Origin: a virus
Reading direction: 5' to 3' (one strand)
Virus record (IMG/VR): IMGVR_UViG_3300021509_000001
Coordinates: 1 to 53,047 of that record
Length of the DNA stretch: 53,047 bases
Each line of letters opens with the position of its first letter. The first letter of the stretch is position 1. A model generated the notes under the pieces. That model was not told the DNA's origin, ran no database searches, and saw only the letters and a list, made by a program, of their open reading frames with translations. Of the stretch, positions 39,810-47,369 are shown in pieces. The position numbers and the translations under genes are program-made.

Positions 39810-39993
39810 TTGCCCGGGGCAAATGCCCGGAGCGCGGGCAAAGGCCGCCCCGGGCATTGCCCGGCGAATCGCGGAAATGCAGACAGGAACGGTACCCTGT
39901 GCGGGCAGTCAGTCGGGCACGACTTGCCTGCCCGCTGGAAGGCCCCTTTTTAAGGGCCTTCCAGGCAGGGCAAGTTGCCCTGGGGCAAGTTGA
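39810..39993. repeat. Palindrome-rich TTGCCC region, possible origin or operator array
   Basis: About 185 non-coding bases carry repeated TTGCCC/GGGCAA units: TTGCCC-G-GGGCAA at 39810-39822, CCGGGCA-T-TGCCCGG at 39850-39864, CAGGGCAA-G-TTGCCCTG at 39966-39982, and a further GGGCAAGTT at 39983-39991. These odd-centred palindromes look like binding sites for one protein. Position after the helicase suggests a replication origin; repressor operators for the promoter at 40000 are the alternative. Confidence 0.55.
39935..39964 (+). terminator. Hairpin, probable terminator of helicase operon
   Basis: CTGGAAGGCCC (39935-39945) pairs with GGGCCTTCCAG (39954-39964), a perfect 11-bp stem with an 8-base loop containing five T. 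It sits within the palindrome-rich region. Confidence 0.5.
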
Positions 39994-39999
39994 TAGGTC

Positions 40000-40028
40000 T
40001 TGACAAGCGGGCGACAATGTTGTATATA
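40000..40028 (+). promoter_or_regulatory. Promoter TTGACA-17-TATATA
   Basis: TTGACA at 40000-40005 and TATATA at 40023-40028, before the small-gene operon starting at 40056. It lies 18 bases after the last palindrome, so it may be regulated by the same protein. Confidence 0.75.
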
Positions 40029-40055
40029 GTAAGTGCGAGGAAAGGAGGCAGAGAA

Positions 40056-40244
40056 ATGATAGAGCGGCAGTTAATTTACACGTCTGGAACCGGATGCCGG
40101 ACTTGGCATGTTTTCGATCCGGCAACCGGTAAGTGCTGGATCGAGGAAGAGATCGGGTGGGATTGCAAGATCCAGAGACGCCCGTCTCCTCGACCGTGTC
40201 CCTACTGTCGGGAAAGGAGTGGAGATGGCCAAGATCAGCGCTAG
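40056..40244 (+). CDS. Small Cys-containing protein
   Basis: 62 residues from ATG 40056 after AAAGGAGGCAG. Cys at 14, 28 and 38 and a C-terminal CPYC pair suggest a zinc site. Begins MIERQLIYTSGTGCRTWHVFDP. First gene of the operon driven from 40000; overlaps the next gene by 20 bases. Confidence 0.6.
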   Translation: MIERQLIYTSGTGCRTWHVFDPATGKCWIEEEIGWDCKIQRRPSPRPCPYCRERSGDGQDQR

Positions 40245-40449
40245 AGGAGACCGGGAGCTGGAACGGGTGAAGTTCGCGGACGGCGCGACCTGTATCCTCA
40301 CGGAGAAGGGCCGGGTCCTGTTCAAGGACCCGGCGGACGGGAGGCTCCGTCTCATGGCGACCCGGAGCCAAGTTTTCGATCCGCGCGGCTTCTTCAACCG
40401 CCTCGTGAAGGCACGGTCGCGGCAAGTGGAGATCAAGGAGCGTCGCTGA
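40225..40449 (+). CDS. Small basic beta-rich protein
   Basis: 74 residues from ATG 40225 with AAAGGAGTGG upstream. The pattern ELERVKFADGATCILTEKGRVLFKDPADGRLRLM suggests an SH3-like or small beta fold. Basic C-terminus. Coupled to the next gene by TGATG. Family not recognised. Confidence 0.6.
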   Translation: MAKISARGDRELERVKFADGATCILTEKGRVLFKDPADGRLRLMATRSQVFDPRGFFNRLVKARSRQVEIKERR

Positions 40450-40643
40450 TGACAGAAGACCGAACCATCGCGGAAGCTATGATGGAGGACATAGCCTCTA
40501 TGGTCGACAGCCCTTTTGAATACGTCATGGTCTTGTGCGAGATTGGGTTCGGCAAAGTGTTCTCCGAGCGGAAGGCGGCGATCCGGATCTGGAACAGAGT
40601 CCATCCGGAGAAGAGGCTGCCTCTTCCGAGGAAGGAGGAATGA
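40449..40643 (+). CDS. Small helical protein
   Basis: 64 residues from ATG 40449. Helical (AEAMMEDIASMVDSPFEYVMVLCEIGFGKVFSERKAAIRIWNRV). Embedded in an overlapping small-gene operon. Its stop overlaps the membrane peptide start. Function unknown. Confidence 0.55.
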   Translation: MTEDRTIAEAMMEDIASMVDSPFEYVMVLCEIGFGKVFSERKAAIRIWNRVHPEKRLPLPRKEE

Positions 40644-40735
40644 TGAAGTGGGATGAAGACACCATTGTCGGTGGCTTGTGGTTCTTGGCTTTTCTGTTGT
40701 GGGCGGCCCTCGTCGGCTTGAGGCTGGCGGGTTGA
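40640..40735 (+). CDS. 31-residue membrane peptide
   Basis: ATG 40640 (or 40643) after AGGAAGGAGG. A single hydrophobic helix (GGLWFLAFLLWAALVGLRLAG) follows a charged start. Size and ribosome site support a real gene. Possible small membrane regulator. Confidence 0.6.
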   Translation: MMKWDEDTIVGGLWFLAFLLWAALVGLRLAG

Positions 40736-40745
40736 GGAGGTGGAG

Positions 40746-41177
40746 ATGAGCTTACAGCCTAATTGCAGCGAACTGATCTTCTGGCTGGACGAGATCAATG
40801 AAGATCTCGACCCCAAAGAGGTCCTTCTCATGGCGGAGAGAGAGTTGCCGATCCTCAACGTGACCGAACCCGGGGCGGAAAGCCTTGAGTTCTTTGTCTT
40901 CGGAACTCAGGAAGAGAAGGAAAGAGCGGAAGAGCTCCAGGCCCAAACTGCCACCTCCGAAGAGCTATGGGACTTGTTAGTCGGAGAAGGGATCTATCCG
41001 GCATGCCTCAGCTTAGAAAAGAGAAGAGGCGTCATCTCCTATCATCAGCACTCCCAGTCGCAAGGGTACCCGGTCTTGGCTTGGCTCGAGGAGAAATTGG
41101 GTATCCAAGTGCGAGAAGACTACTCCGGCGGAAGCCTCGAGCCTTATCGAGAGTGGAAGGAGAGACATGCGGCCTAA
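40746..41177 (+). CDS. Hypothetical protein next to radical SAM gene
   Basis: 143 residues from ATG 40746, with GAGGAGG 5 bases upstream. Acidic and helical, with few landmarks (ELIFWLDEINEDLDPKEVLLMAERELP, then LEEKLGIQVREDYSGGSLEPYREW). It overlaps the radical SAM gene by 11 bases, so the two are co-translated; it may be that enzyme's partner or substrate carrier, but there is no direct evidence. Confidence 0.6.
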   Translation: MSLQPNCSELIFWLDEINEDLDPKEVLLMAERELPILNVTEPGAESLEFFVFGTQEEKERAEELQAQTATSEELWDLLVGEGIYPACLSLEKRRGVISYHQHSQSQGYPVLAWLEEKLGIQVREDYSGGSLEPYREWKERHAA

Positions 41178-41865
41178 GTTCGAAGTCATCCATCTCGAAG
41201 TCTCGGGGCGGTGCCAGCTTGACTGTCCTTACTGTTATTCTAGGTCCGGGGCCGAAATGCCGGTCGGCGAGTGGCAGGCGTTGGTGAAAGAGCTCGCGCC
41301 TCTTACGAAACAATTCACGCTCGGAGGCGGCGAGCCTTTGCTCTACGGCGGCCTCGGGGACATCGTCGAAACGATACACGGGCTCGGCCTTCCCGTGAGC
41401 CTGACCACGAACGGCCTTCTTTTGGGCGCGAAACGCGACCTTGTCTCCGCTCTGGACGCAGTGTCGGTTTCGTACCACGGCGATTTGGAAGTGCTGCGGG
41501 AAGGCCTGGCCTCGCTCGAGCGGATGGGCGTCCAGCGCATGGTGAATTTCGTCATGCTGGACCGGGACAAGCCGCGCTTCGGAGAGATCCTGGAAGCTTG
41601 CAAAACCTTCGGGGCCGCGCTCGTCTTGCTCTCTCCCAAGCACACCGCGGAATACGACAAGGCCTGGTTCCTCGCCCGGGCGCTCGCGGCTCCGGGTATC
41701 CAAGTCGGTTTGGACGGGCTGGCCGTGGGGCGCTGCACGGCGGGGAACAGGTTCTTTACCGTGGCGAGTGATGGGCGATTTATGCAATGTTCTTTTGTGC
41801 GGGAACCTTGGGTGATTGGAGATCCAGTGCATGAATTCGGGTGTTGTCAGGAGGTGGCTACATGA
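41167..41865 (+). CDS. Radical SAM enzyme
   Basis: 232 residues from ATG 41167. The 4Fe-4S motif CQLDCPYC (CxxxCxxC) is at about residues 16-23; GGGEPL (about 53-58) is the SAM-binding GGE motif; SLTTNGLLL and VSVSYHG strands follow as in the radical SAM barrel. Near the C-terminus CTAGNRFFTVASDGRFMQC and a final CC could hold an auxiliary cluster, as in SPASM/twitch peptide-modifying enzymes. QueE and ribonucleotide-reductase activases have a different Cys spacing or size. Substrate unknown. Flanked by very small genes, some of which could be substrates. Confidence 0.8.
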   Translation: MRPKFEVIHLEVSGRCQLDCPYCYSRSGAEMPVGEWQALVKELAPLTKQFTLGGGEPLLYGGLGDIVETIHGLGLPVSLTTNGLLLGAKRDLVSALDAVSVSYHGDLEVLREGLASLERMGVQRMVNFVMLDRDKPRFGEILEACKTFGAALVLLSPKHTAEYDKAWFLARALAAPGIQVGLDGLAVGRCTAGNRFFTVASDGRFMQCSFVREPWVIGDPVHEFGCCQEVAT

Positions 41866-42164
41866 CTATCGCTGAACTGCTTCGGCGTCCGCGTCCCTGG
41901 AATTTCAAAGTTGAATTCCGATGGGATGCTTTTGAGACGAAAGTCTATGTTGACGGCGAGCCGCTGGAGAACTGTGCCGAAGTGAAGATCCGGGGCGGAG
42001 GCCGAACTCCAGAGATCGTCTTTGAAATTTGGGCATATGACCATGATTCCGACGGCGAGCCTTATAGTTGGTGTAAGGAGGTGACTGTGAAGTCCCATTT
42101 CGAAGGCACCTTGCAGGGTCGGGCGATCTCTTACAAGGAGGTTTGGGATGAAGTTGGGGAGTGA
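41862..42164 (+). CDS. Hypothetical beta-rich protein
   Basis: 100 residues from ATG 41862 with GGAGGTGGC upstream. RDFKVEFRWDAFETKVYVDGEPLENCAEVKIRGG-type alternating strands (starting KVEFRW). Two Cys. Overlaps the radical SAM stop by 4 bases and the next gene by 17. Family not recognised. Confidence 0.6.
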   Translation: MTIAELLRRPRPWNFKVEFRWDAFETKVYVDGEPLENCAEVKIRGGGRTPEIVFEIWAYDHDSDGEPYSWCKEVTVKSHFEGTLQGRAISYKEVWDEVGE

Positions 42165-42450
42165 GCTGAAAGTTCCGTTTGAGCCTGGTGAGCTTGTGCA
42201 GACTCGAATTGGCGGAGAATCTGTCATCGGTGAAGTCAGGCGAGTTGAGGATGACGGAGTTGTGTTGCGTTGGGATTGCCCGAACGCTTGGCGACTTTGT
42301 TTTGCGCCTTGGTGGAGCGGGCTAACGCTTGTCAGACCTGCCATTCGCGGCTATCCTTACGAGCGGAAGGTGCCGGGCTTTGCTTGGGCCTGGTTCTGGA
42401 TTCGGCATTTCCCATACCGGCTATGGAGAGGACTAAGGTTCCGCCGATGA
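42148..42450 (+). CDS. Small SH3-like hypothetical protein
   Basis: 100 residues from ATG 42148 with AAGGAGGTT upstream. Beta pattern typical of a small barrel (GELVQTRIGGESVIGEVRRVEDDGVVLRWD), then a Trp-rich basic tail. It ends in the start of the nuclease gene. Function unknown. Confidence 0.55.
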   Translation: MKLGSELKVPFEPGELVQTRIGGESVIGEVRRVEDDGVVLRWDCPNAWRLCFAPWWSGLTLVRPAIRGYPYERKVPGFAWAWFWIRHFPYRLWRGLRFRR

Positions 42451-42725
42451 AAGAGAAGGAGTTCCTGCAGCAAGTGCGGGACCTGGCGAAGCTGTGCGGC
42501 TGGCTCGTCTACCATACCTACGACTCATGCCGCTCGCCGGAGGGCTTTCCCGATCTCGTGTTAGTCCGCGGAGACAAAGTAATTTTTGCAGAACTAAAGA
42601 GCGAGAAGGGGAGAGCGACGTCCGCGCAGCGAGGATGGCTTGACGCTTTGGAGAAGGTGCGGACGGTGGAAGCTTACTTGTGGAGGCCGAGTGACTGGGA
42701 CAGGATCATGGAGGTTTTGCAGTAA
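42447..42725 (+). CDS. VRR-NUC domain nuclease
   Basis: 92 residues from ATG 42447 (ATG 42423 also possible). SPEGFPDLVLVRGDKVIFAELKSEKGRATSAQRGWLDALE is the VRR-NUC core: D of FPDLV and E-x-K of AELKSE form the PD-(D/E)XK site, with the QxxW helix after it. Single-domain versions in phages act in replication or recombination, possibly as structure-specific nucleases. Confidence 0.8.
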   Translation: MKEKEFLQQVRDLAKLCGWLVYHTYDSCRSPEGFPDLVLVRGDKVIFAELKSEKGRATSAQRGWLDALEKVRTVEAYLWRPSDWDRIMEVLQ

Positions 42726-42737
42726 AGGAGGTCTTTC

Positions 42738-43118
42738 ATGGGAATTGTTTTGATAGTCGGGGTGCCTTTCGGGTTAATTGGGCTTTATGCGCTATGGCAA
42801 AACTGGCGGTGGGGCGGAGAATCTGACAGAGTTTTTGGTGCCCTGCTCATTTTAGACGGTCTCCTTGCAGTGGTTTTCTTTGTCCTTGGAGTGAATCGGC
42901 TCGAAGAGAACGGGAAGATACAAGAGTTTCTGGCCATAAAAGCTACTGTCGAAGCAGCGAGGCAGAATGAGGATGTCTCCGAACTGGAACTGGCTGCCCT
43001 GCAACAGAAGGTCGTAGAGGCCAACAAGTGGCTTGCGTCCTCGCAGTACTATCGGAATCTGTTTTGGACCAGCGTTTTCTATCCGCCGGAGGTGCTCGAG
43101 CTGGAACCGATCAGATGA
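42738..43118 (+). CDS. Two-TM membrane protein
   Basis: 126 residues from ATG 42738 after AAGGAGGTC. Hydrophobic helices at 3-20 and about 34-52, then a charged helical tail. Next gene is also membrane-bound and overlaps its stop. Possibly a membrane pair acting early in infection. Confidence 0.6.
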   Translation: MGIVLIVGVPFGLIGLYALWQNWRWGGESDRVFGALLILDGLLAVVFFVLGVNRLEENGKIQEFLAIKATVEAARQNEDVSELELAALQQKVVEANKWLASSQYYRNLFWTSVFYPPEVLELEPIR

Positions 43119-43294
43119 TGGCTTTCCTGATCTTTGCGGGAAGTTTCGCTGTGGCGGTAACCGTTTTCGCCGTTCTTTCTGACAAGGCGGAGCGGAGAGG
43201 AGAACTGCCTTTGTGGTGGGCTTATTTCTTTGCTCTGGCCGCGGTCATCGCTTGGCTGATCTTCTTCGCTGCGGTCATGGAAGCTTTCGGATAG
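43115..43294 (+). CDS. Small two-TM membrane protein
   Basis: 59 residues from ATG 43115 (or 43118), coupled to the previous stop. Helices AFLIFAGSFAVAVTVFAVL and WAYFFALAAVIAWLIFFAAV are joined by a short charged loop. Size and topology also fit a holin or antiholin. Confidence 0.6.
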   Translation: MMAFLIFAGSFAVAVTVFAVLSDKAERRGELPLWWAYFFALAAVIAWLIFFAAVMEAFG

Positions 43295-43354
43295 AATTGC
43301 TCGGGCAGATGGAATTCACAAGTCGGAGCGGGTAATGCGGAGGTGAAGGACGGA

Positions 43355-43957
43355 ATGGCCTGGGTCAAGTACGCCGCGCAGGTCGAGATAGCCCGCCAGC
43401 GCTACATCGAGGATCCCCGGAAGCCCACGATCCGGGAGCTGGCGGAAGAGCTCGGAGTGCCTGTCGAGTCTTTGTACAAGTATTCTGCAAAAGAGAAATG
43501 GCGAGAAAAGAGACGTGAGTACACTGAAAAAATGCTAGCAGAGACTCGCAAGCAACTCAGACAGGAAACTGCACAAGCCATAACCCGGAGCGAGGACTCC
43601 CGGGAAAAGTCGAAAGAAATTTTGCGATTTTTGCGCGACGGACTGACGAAAGCCTGGCAAGTCGCGCTCGCCCACATGGTCATGCCGAAGAATGCCAGCC
43701 CTGAAGAGAAGGCGGCCATCCTCCGTAGATGGGAGGAGCTTTCTCCTAACGAACTCCTGCGGTTCATCCACCAGGCCCCGAAGGCTTTGACGGACATCAT
43801 CAAGGCGCTCGAGCTCCTGGAAGGCGGGCCGACGGAGAGGTCGGAGAGCACGTTCTGGATCGAGGGCGAAGTGAAGGAGCGATTGAGCGACAAGGAGTTT
43901 CTCGAGGCGCTCGAGGAGTTTGCGAAGATGCGGAAGTTGAAGGTGGGGCTGTCGTGA
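43355..43957 (+). CDS. Terminase small subunit
   Basis: 200 residues from ATG 43355 (GGAGGTG upstream; a GTG at 43343 lies in that site). The N-terminal helix-turn-helix (TIRELAEELGVPVESLYKYSAKEKWREKRREY) is typical of phage terminase small subunits that recognise the packaging site. A helical oligomerisation part follows. The C-terminus EFAKMRKLKVGLS recurs in the mini-ORF at 44243. Six small genes separate it from the large subunit. Confidence 0.7.
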   Translation: MAWVKYAAQVEIARQRYIEDPRKPTIRELAEELGVPVESLYKYSAKEKWREKRREYTEKMLAETRKQLRQETAQAITRSEDSREKSKEILRFLRDGLTKAWQVALAHMVMPKNASPEEKAAILRRWEELSPNELLRFIHQAPKALTDIIKALELLEGGPTERSESTFWIEGEVKERLSDKEFLEALEEFAKMRKLKVGLS

Positions 43958-44196
43958 GCGGAAGGAAGTGGAACAAACCTTGGATTCCTTGGCGGATCTT
44001 TCCTGATTGCGAGAATTGCGAGCATTGGGAATGGGCTGGCTGGGAGATTAAGGAAGACCATGAAGTCGGAAAGGGATGGTGCAGGTTAAAGGGAGAGAGG
44101 ACATACGAGCACGAATGTTGTATGGAGTGGGAGGACAGATGGGGCCGAGGGCTCAGGATGCAGTCCTGGGAAGACGAATGGAAGGGATCCCGGTGA
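43954..44196 (+). CDS. Trp/Cys-rich small protein
   Basis: 80 residues from GTG 43954, overlapping the terminase stop (GTGA). Cys at CENC (19-22), WC (43) and ECC (54-56) could hold zinc or an Fe-S cluster; Trp is very frequent. No family recognised. Confidence 0.55.
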   Translation: MSGRKWNKPWIPWRIFPDCENCEHWEWAGWEIKEDHEVGKGWCRLKGERTYEHECCMEWEDRWGRGLRMQSWEDEWKGSR

Positions 44197-44246
44197 AGCT
44201 GTTTCTGGGAAAGCCGAAAGAGGAGACTCAAGAGATCAACGAATGA
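44193..44246 (+). CDS. 17-residue mini-ORF
   Basis: GTG 44193 to TGA 44246, overlapping both neighbours by 4 bases (GTGA, ATGA). It may serve only to carry ribosomes from one gene to the next. Too short for a functional claim. Confidence 0.3.
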   Translation: MKLFLGKPKEETQEINE

Positions 44247-44314
44247 TCGAGGAGTTTATCAAGGTGGTTGAGCGGTTTGCAAAATTGCAAAAGCTGAAAA
44301 TGGGGTTGTCGTGA
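44243..44314 (+). CDS. 23-residue mini-ORF copying the small-terminase C-terminus
   Basis: ATG 44243 encodes a helix ending FAKLQKLKMGLS, against FAKMRKLKVGLS at the end of the small terminase subunit. In both places the stop overlaps a GTGAGCG start of the next gene. It looks like a duplicated gene junction. Confidence 0.45.
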   Translation: MIEEFIKVVERFAKLQKLKMGLS

Positions 44315-44673
44315 GCGAGGAGAAAGGCTTGCAGGTTTATTACTGCATCGAGACCGAAGAAGAAAGAGTAAAAGAGTTAGAGAAGGCTTTCGGGCGCCGT
44401 TTCTATCTTTCTGGTGATCCGGAGAGGATGTCTTACGCGTGGGCCGTAGAAGCAGTTTTCTGTTGCGAGGAGATGGAAAGGAATTGGAACGAGGAGTTCG
44501 TCTATTTCGACTTCAATTCGGATGGGGTTTTTGTGGGCGTGCGTCATCGCGAATCTTGGTACGATGGCGGAGAGATCGAGCGGGTAGTGCCGATAAGGTA
44601 CTGCCCGTGGTGCGGACGCGAGATCCGGTTGATTCGGGCGCCTTGCAATGAAGGGGAGAAAGATGCTCGTTAA
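44311..44673 (+). CDS. Hypothetical protein with zinc-ribbon end
   Basis: 120 residues from GTG 44311, started by stop/start overlap from the mini-ORF. C-terminal YCPWCGREIRLIRAPC supplies a Cys pair plus one Cys, and FCCEEME lies mid-protein. Acidic N-terminal half. Function unknown. Confidence 0.6.
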   Translation: MSEEKGLQVYYCIETEEERVKELEKAFGRRFYLSGDPERMSYAWAVEAVFCCEEMERNWNEEFVYFDFNSDGVFVGVRHRESWYDGGEIERVVPIRYCPWCGREIRLIRAPCNEGEKDAR

Positions 44674-45082
44674 AGTCAGAACTGCCTACGGGACCTTCTG
44701 GAAGCAAACCGAGCTCGCGGACCTGATCCGCGAGGTGGACTCCTACCGGGGCAAACTTAGTCCGGAGACCGTGAAGAAGCTGGCGGAGAAATACGGCGAC
44801 ACCGAGGAGTACGTGTGGAGCCTGTTCCGGACCAGGCGCTACAGGAAAGGACGAAAGTGGAGAAAGCTGAGGAAAGAAGGCACGGCGCGGTTCCACGACG
44901 GCAAGAACGCGTGGCTCGAGGAAGAGATCGAGTTCCTGCGCGCCAACTTCCGCAAGATGAGCGATGCGGAGCTCGCGGAAGCGCTGAGCGAGCTGCCCTG
45001 CAACCGAGCGCGGGGCAAGGTGAGGACCCGGAGTTCCGTGGAGAAGAAACGGTGGCGGCTCGGGTTGAGGAGGAGGGCATGA
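44663..45082 (+). CDS. Basic Myb/SANT-like DNA-binding protein
   Basis: 139 residues from ATG 44663 (AGGGGAG upstream; ATG 44648 also in frame). The N-terminal half has LSPETVKKLAEKYGDTEEYVWSLFRTRRYRKGRKWRKL. The C-terminal half WLEEEIEFLRANFRKMSDAELAEALSEL...RTRSSVEKKRWRLGLRRR follows the SANT/Myb-like helix pattern. Probably binds DNA; packaging or late regulation is possible from its location. Confidence 0.6.
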   Translation: MLVKVRTAYGTFWKQTELADLIREVDSYRGKLSPETVKKLAEKYGDTEEYVWSLFRTRRYRKGRKWRKLRKEGTARFHDGKNAWLEEEIEFLRANFRKMSDAELAEALSELPCNRARGKVRTRSSVEKKRWRLGLRRRA

Positions 45083-45291
45083 CGGGAGCTTTTACGGAAG
45101 AGACTCGTATCTGCCCACGGTGCGGAAAGCGGATGATCAAACGTTACGAATCGCGCGTGCTGGCTTCGTACCCGCCTCAATATCCTTGGTTCTGGTGGTG
45201 CAAATGCGGCCATACCGAGGAGGGAGGGATCGATCGAGGGATGACAATTGAAGAAGTCTATGAAAGGCTGTGGGAGGAAGCCAACCAATGA
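45079..45291 (+). CDS. Small zinc-ribbon protein
   Basis: 70 residues from ATG 45079 with GAGGAGGG upstream. CPRCGKRM (residues 12-19) and WWCKCGHTE (about 40-48) form a zinc ribbon. Overlaps both neighbours by 4 bases. Function unknown. Confidence 0.65.
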   Translation: MTGAFTEETRICPRCGKRMIKRYESRVLASYPPQYPWFWWCKCGHTEEGGIDRGMTIEEVYERLWEEANQ

Positions 45292-45407
45292 ATGAGAAAG
45301 TGACTGAGAGCAACGCGCAAGCAAGTGATGAGGACAAAGAGAAGATCAAACGAAAGCCCTCTCCGCGCGAATGGGCGAAGTGGGCAGGGTACGACTGCGG
45401 AGAGTGA
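45288..45407 (+). CDS. 39-residue acidic/basic peptide
   Basis: ATG 45288 overlaps the previous stop. Encodes a charged peptide ending KWAGYDCGE, with stop 2 bases before the large terminase ATG. Likely a coupled small gene. No family. Confidence 0.5.
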   Translation: MNEKVTESNAQASDEDKEKIKRKPSPREWAKWAGYDCGE

Positions 45408-45409
45408 AC

Positions 45410-46804
45410 ATGGGAACCCTCACCATTGACCATCCCGCGTTGGACTTGGTGGACCCGGCCGGTTGGATTTGCAAAGTCACCGGTGCCGAGCCGTGGTCCC
45501 GCCAGGAAGAGATCCTGAAAGAGCTATTCCGTTCCCGACGCCTCGTGGTCCGGTCCGCGAACGCCGTGGGCAAGTCCTGGACCGCGGCCCAAGCGATACT
45601 CCTCTTTGCCACTCATTTTCATCCATCTGTTGTAGTGACAACCGCCCCGACGTTTCGCCAAGTGAGAGACGTCATTTGGCGCGAATTGCACCGGTCTTGG
45701 CGGTCGGCTTTAGAGCGCGGTTGGAAGTTAGGAAAGGAACCGTTACAGACGATATGGCGGCCTTTTCCAGACGTGCTCGTAGAGGGAATCGCGGTCCCTC
45801 ATTGGGCAGCTTCAAACATCCAAGGTCCTCATTCTGAACACGTTCTCGTCGTGGTGGACGAGGCGCAGGGTTTGACTTGGGAGGTATGGTCCGGGATCCA
45901 GACTCTCCTCCGGGGGCGGTTTTCGTTCCTGCTCATGATCGGGAATCCGACACGTGTGGAAGGACCCTTTTACGAGGCTTTCCGGGATCCTCAATTTTCC
46001 CAGATGAGCATTTCGGCCCTGGAGTCCCCGAACGTCGAGACCGGCAGGATCGTCATCCCGGGCCTCGTGACCAAGGAAGACGTGGAAGAGATCCGGCGAA
46101 GGTACGGCGAGGATTCCTGGGAGTGGAAGGTGTGGGTCCTGGGCGAGTTCGCGGAACGGAGCGAGGACGTTTTAGTCGCGCTGTCTTGGGTGGAAAAGGG
46201 AGGACTGAGGAATGAACCCGGGGAAGGAAGGGTGGAAGTCGGGGCGGACATAGCCCGTTACGGCGGTGATCACACGGTGTTCGTGGCCCGCAAGGGAGGC
46301 TGCGCTTTCGCGCTTCAGGAGTGCCCGCCGGGTAGCACGATGGAGACGGCGGGGCGTTTGATCGCGTTCGCACGCAAGGTCAAGGCCGAGCTGATCAAGG
46401 TCGACGTCACCGGAGTCGGCGCGGGAGTGGTAGACCGCTTGAAGGAGCAAGGCTATCCCGTCGTGGGGGTGGAGTTTGGAGGGCGGCCGATAGAAAGGGA
46501 GCGGTTCGAAAACAAGTCGGCCGAGATGTGGTGGAACCTGGCCGAGATGCTGCAGAAAGGAGAAGCTTGGGGTCCCGTGTTCAAGGACCGGAACGTCATG
46601 CGGGACCTGACCGGCCGAAAGTACAGCTACACGTCGGCCGGGAGGATAAAGCTGGAGTCCAAAGAGCAGATGCGCAAGAGAGGCGTACCTTCGCCGGACT
46701 GGGGCGACGCGGTGGCGTTGGCTTATGCGGCTGTGGACGCGTGGAGGCCGGACGTGCCCTTGCCGATAGGCATAGGGCGCAGATCGCCGTGGAGAGGGAG
46801 GTAG
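45410..46804 (+). CDS. Terminase large subunit
   Basis: 464 residues from ATG 45410. ATPase: Walker A-type SANAVGKSW (about 49-57), VVVTTAPTFRQV, and Walker B VLVVVDEAQG (about 145-154), with a coupling motif MIGNPT (about 182). Nuclease: GADIARYGGDHT (about 280), DVTGVGAG (about 328) and PDWGDAVALA (about 432) supply the RNase-H-fold acidic residues. It pumps DNA into the prohead and cuts it. Ends just before a small gene and upstream of the portal. Confidence 0.9.
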   Translation: MGTLTIDHPALDLVDPAGWICKVTGAEPWSRQEEILKELFRSRRLVVRSANAVGKSWTAAQAILLFATHFHPSVVVTTAPTFRQVRDVIWRELHRSWRSALERGWKLGKEPLQTIWRPFPDVLVEGIAVPHWAASNIQGPHSEHVLVVVDEAQGLTWEVWSGIQTLLRGRFSFLLMIGNPTRVEGPFYEAFRDPQFSQMSISALESPNVETGRIVIPGLVTKEDVEEIRRRYGEDSWEWKVWVLGEFAERSEDVLVALSWVEKGGLRNEPGEGRVEVGADIARYGGDHTVFVARKGGCAFALQECPPGSTMETAGRLIAFARKVKAELIKVDVTGVGAGVVDRLKEQGYPVVGVEFGGRPIERERFENKSAEMWWNLAEMLQKGEAWGPVFKDRNVMRDLTGRKYSYTSAGRIKLESKEQMRKRGVPSPDWGDAVALAYAAVDAWRPDVPLPIGIGRRSPWRGR

Positions 46805-46806
46805 TG

Positions 46807-47046
46807 ATGCTCAGTAGCGAAGAAATCAGGCGGTGTGGTGGCGTTCGGGCGGCTCGCGAGGTCAGGCGGGCGTGCCGGAAGTTGACTACGTTGTTCGGGT
46901 GGCGTGAAGATCCTCCGTCGCCGGTATTTCACGCCGTCAACGGCGAACTCGGGCTCTTCGTGTGGGATGGATCGGGCTACCGGTTCGAGTGTTATATCGT
47001 CGATGAGGAGGATTCCGAGTCTTTAGAGAGGAGGGATGGACGGTGA
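46807..47046 (+). CDS. Small hypothetical protein
   Basis: 79 residues from ATG 46807 with GGGAGG upstream. Basic helical start (SSEEIRRCGGVRAAREVRRACRKLTTLFGW), then a beta-rich end (GLFVWDGSGYRFECYIVDEED). No family recognised. Overlaps the next gene. Confidence 0.55.
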   Translation: MLSSEEIRRCGGVRAAREVRRACRKLTTLFGWREDPPSPVFHAVNGELGLFVWDGSGYRFECYIVDEEDSESLERRDGR

Positions 47047-47369
47047 ACGATCTCAAGTCGGCTTGGGAGCGGATGCAAACGAGGTTTGCCGCCTACGCCA
47101 AGGCGAGAGAAGAGTTCGGCGAGGAACTGGAGGCGTGCCTCAAGTCGGTCGCGAAGGACATCGAGCTCCTGCCGCATTGGGAAGAAGTGTGGCACGAGCC
47201 CCTGTTCTTCGGGCGCGAGTCCGCGGAAGGGAACGTCCCGCTCGGGAACGTCGTCAATCCGATCTTCGGTTGCTACATCGCGGAAGGTGAAGCGCGGCTC
47301 ACCGAGGAAGAGAAAGGGAAGCTGGAGGAGCTTCTCGTGAAGCTCGGGTTCAAGAAGAAGGATGATTGA
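47043..47369 (+). CDS. Small hypothetical protein
   Basis: 108 residues from GTG 47043, coupled to the previous stop. Helical N-terminus (LKSAWERMQTRFAAYAKAREEFGEELEACL), then HWEEVWHEPLFFGRES and an acidic C-terminal helix. No family recognised. Located between terminase and portal. Confidence 0.55.
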   Translation: MNDLKSAWERMQTRFAAYAKAREEFGEELEACLKSVAKDIELLPHWEEVWHEPLFFGRESAEGNVPLGNVVNPIFGCYIAEGEARLTEEEKGKLEELLVKLGFKKKDD

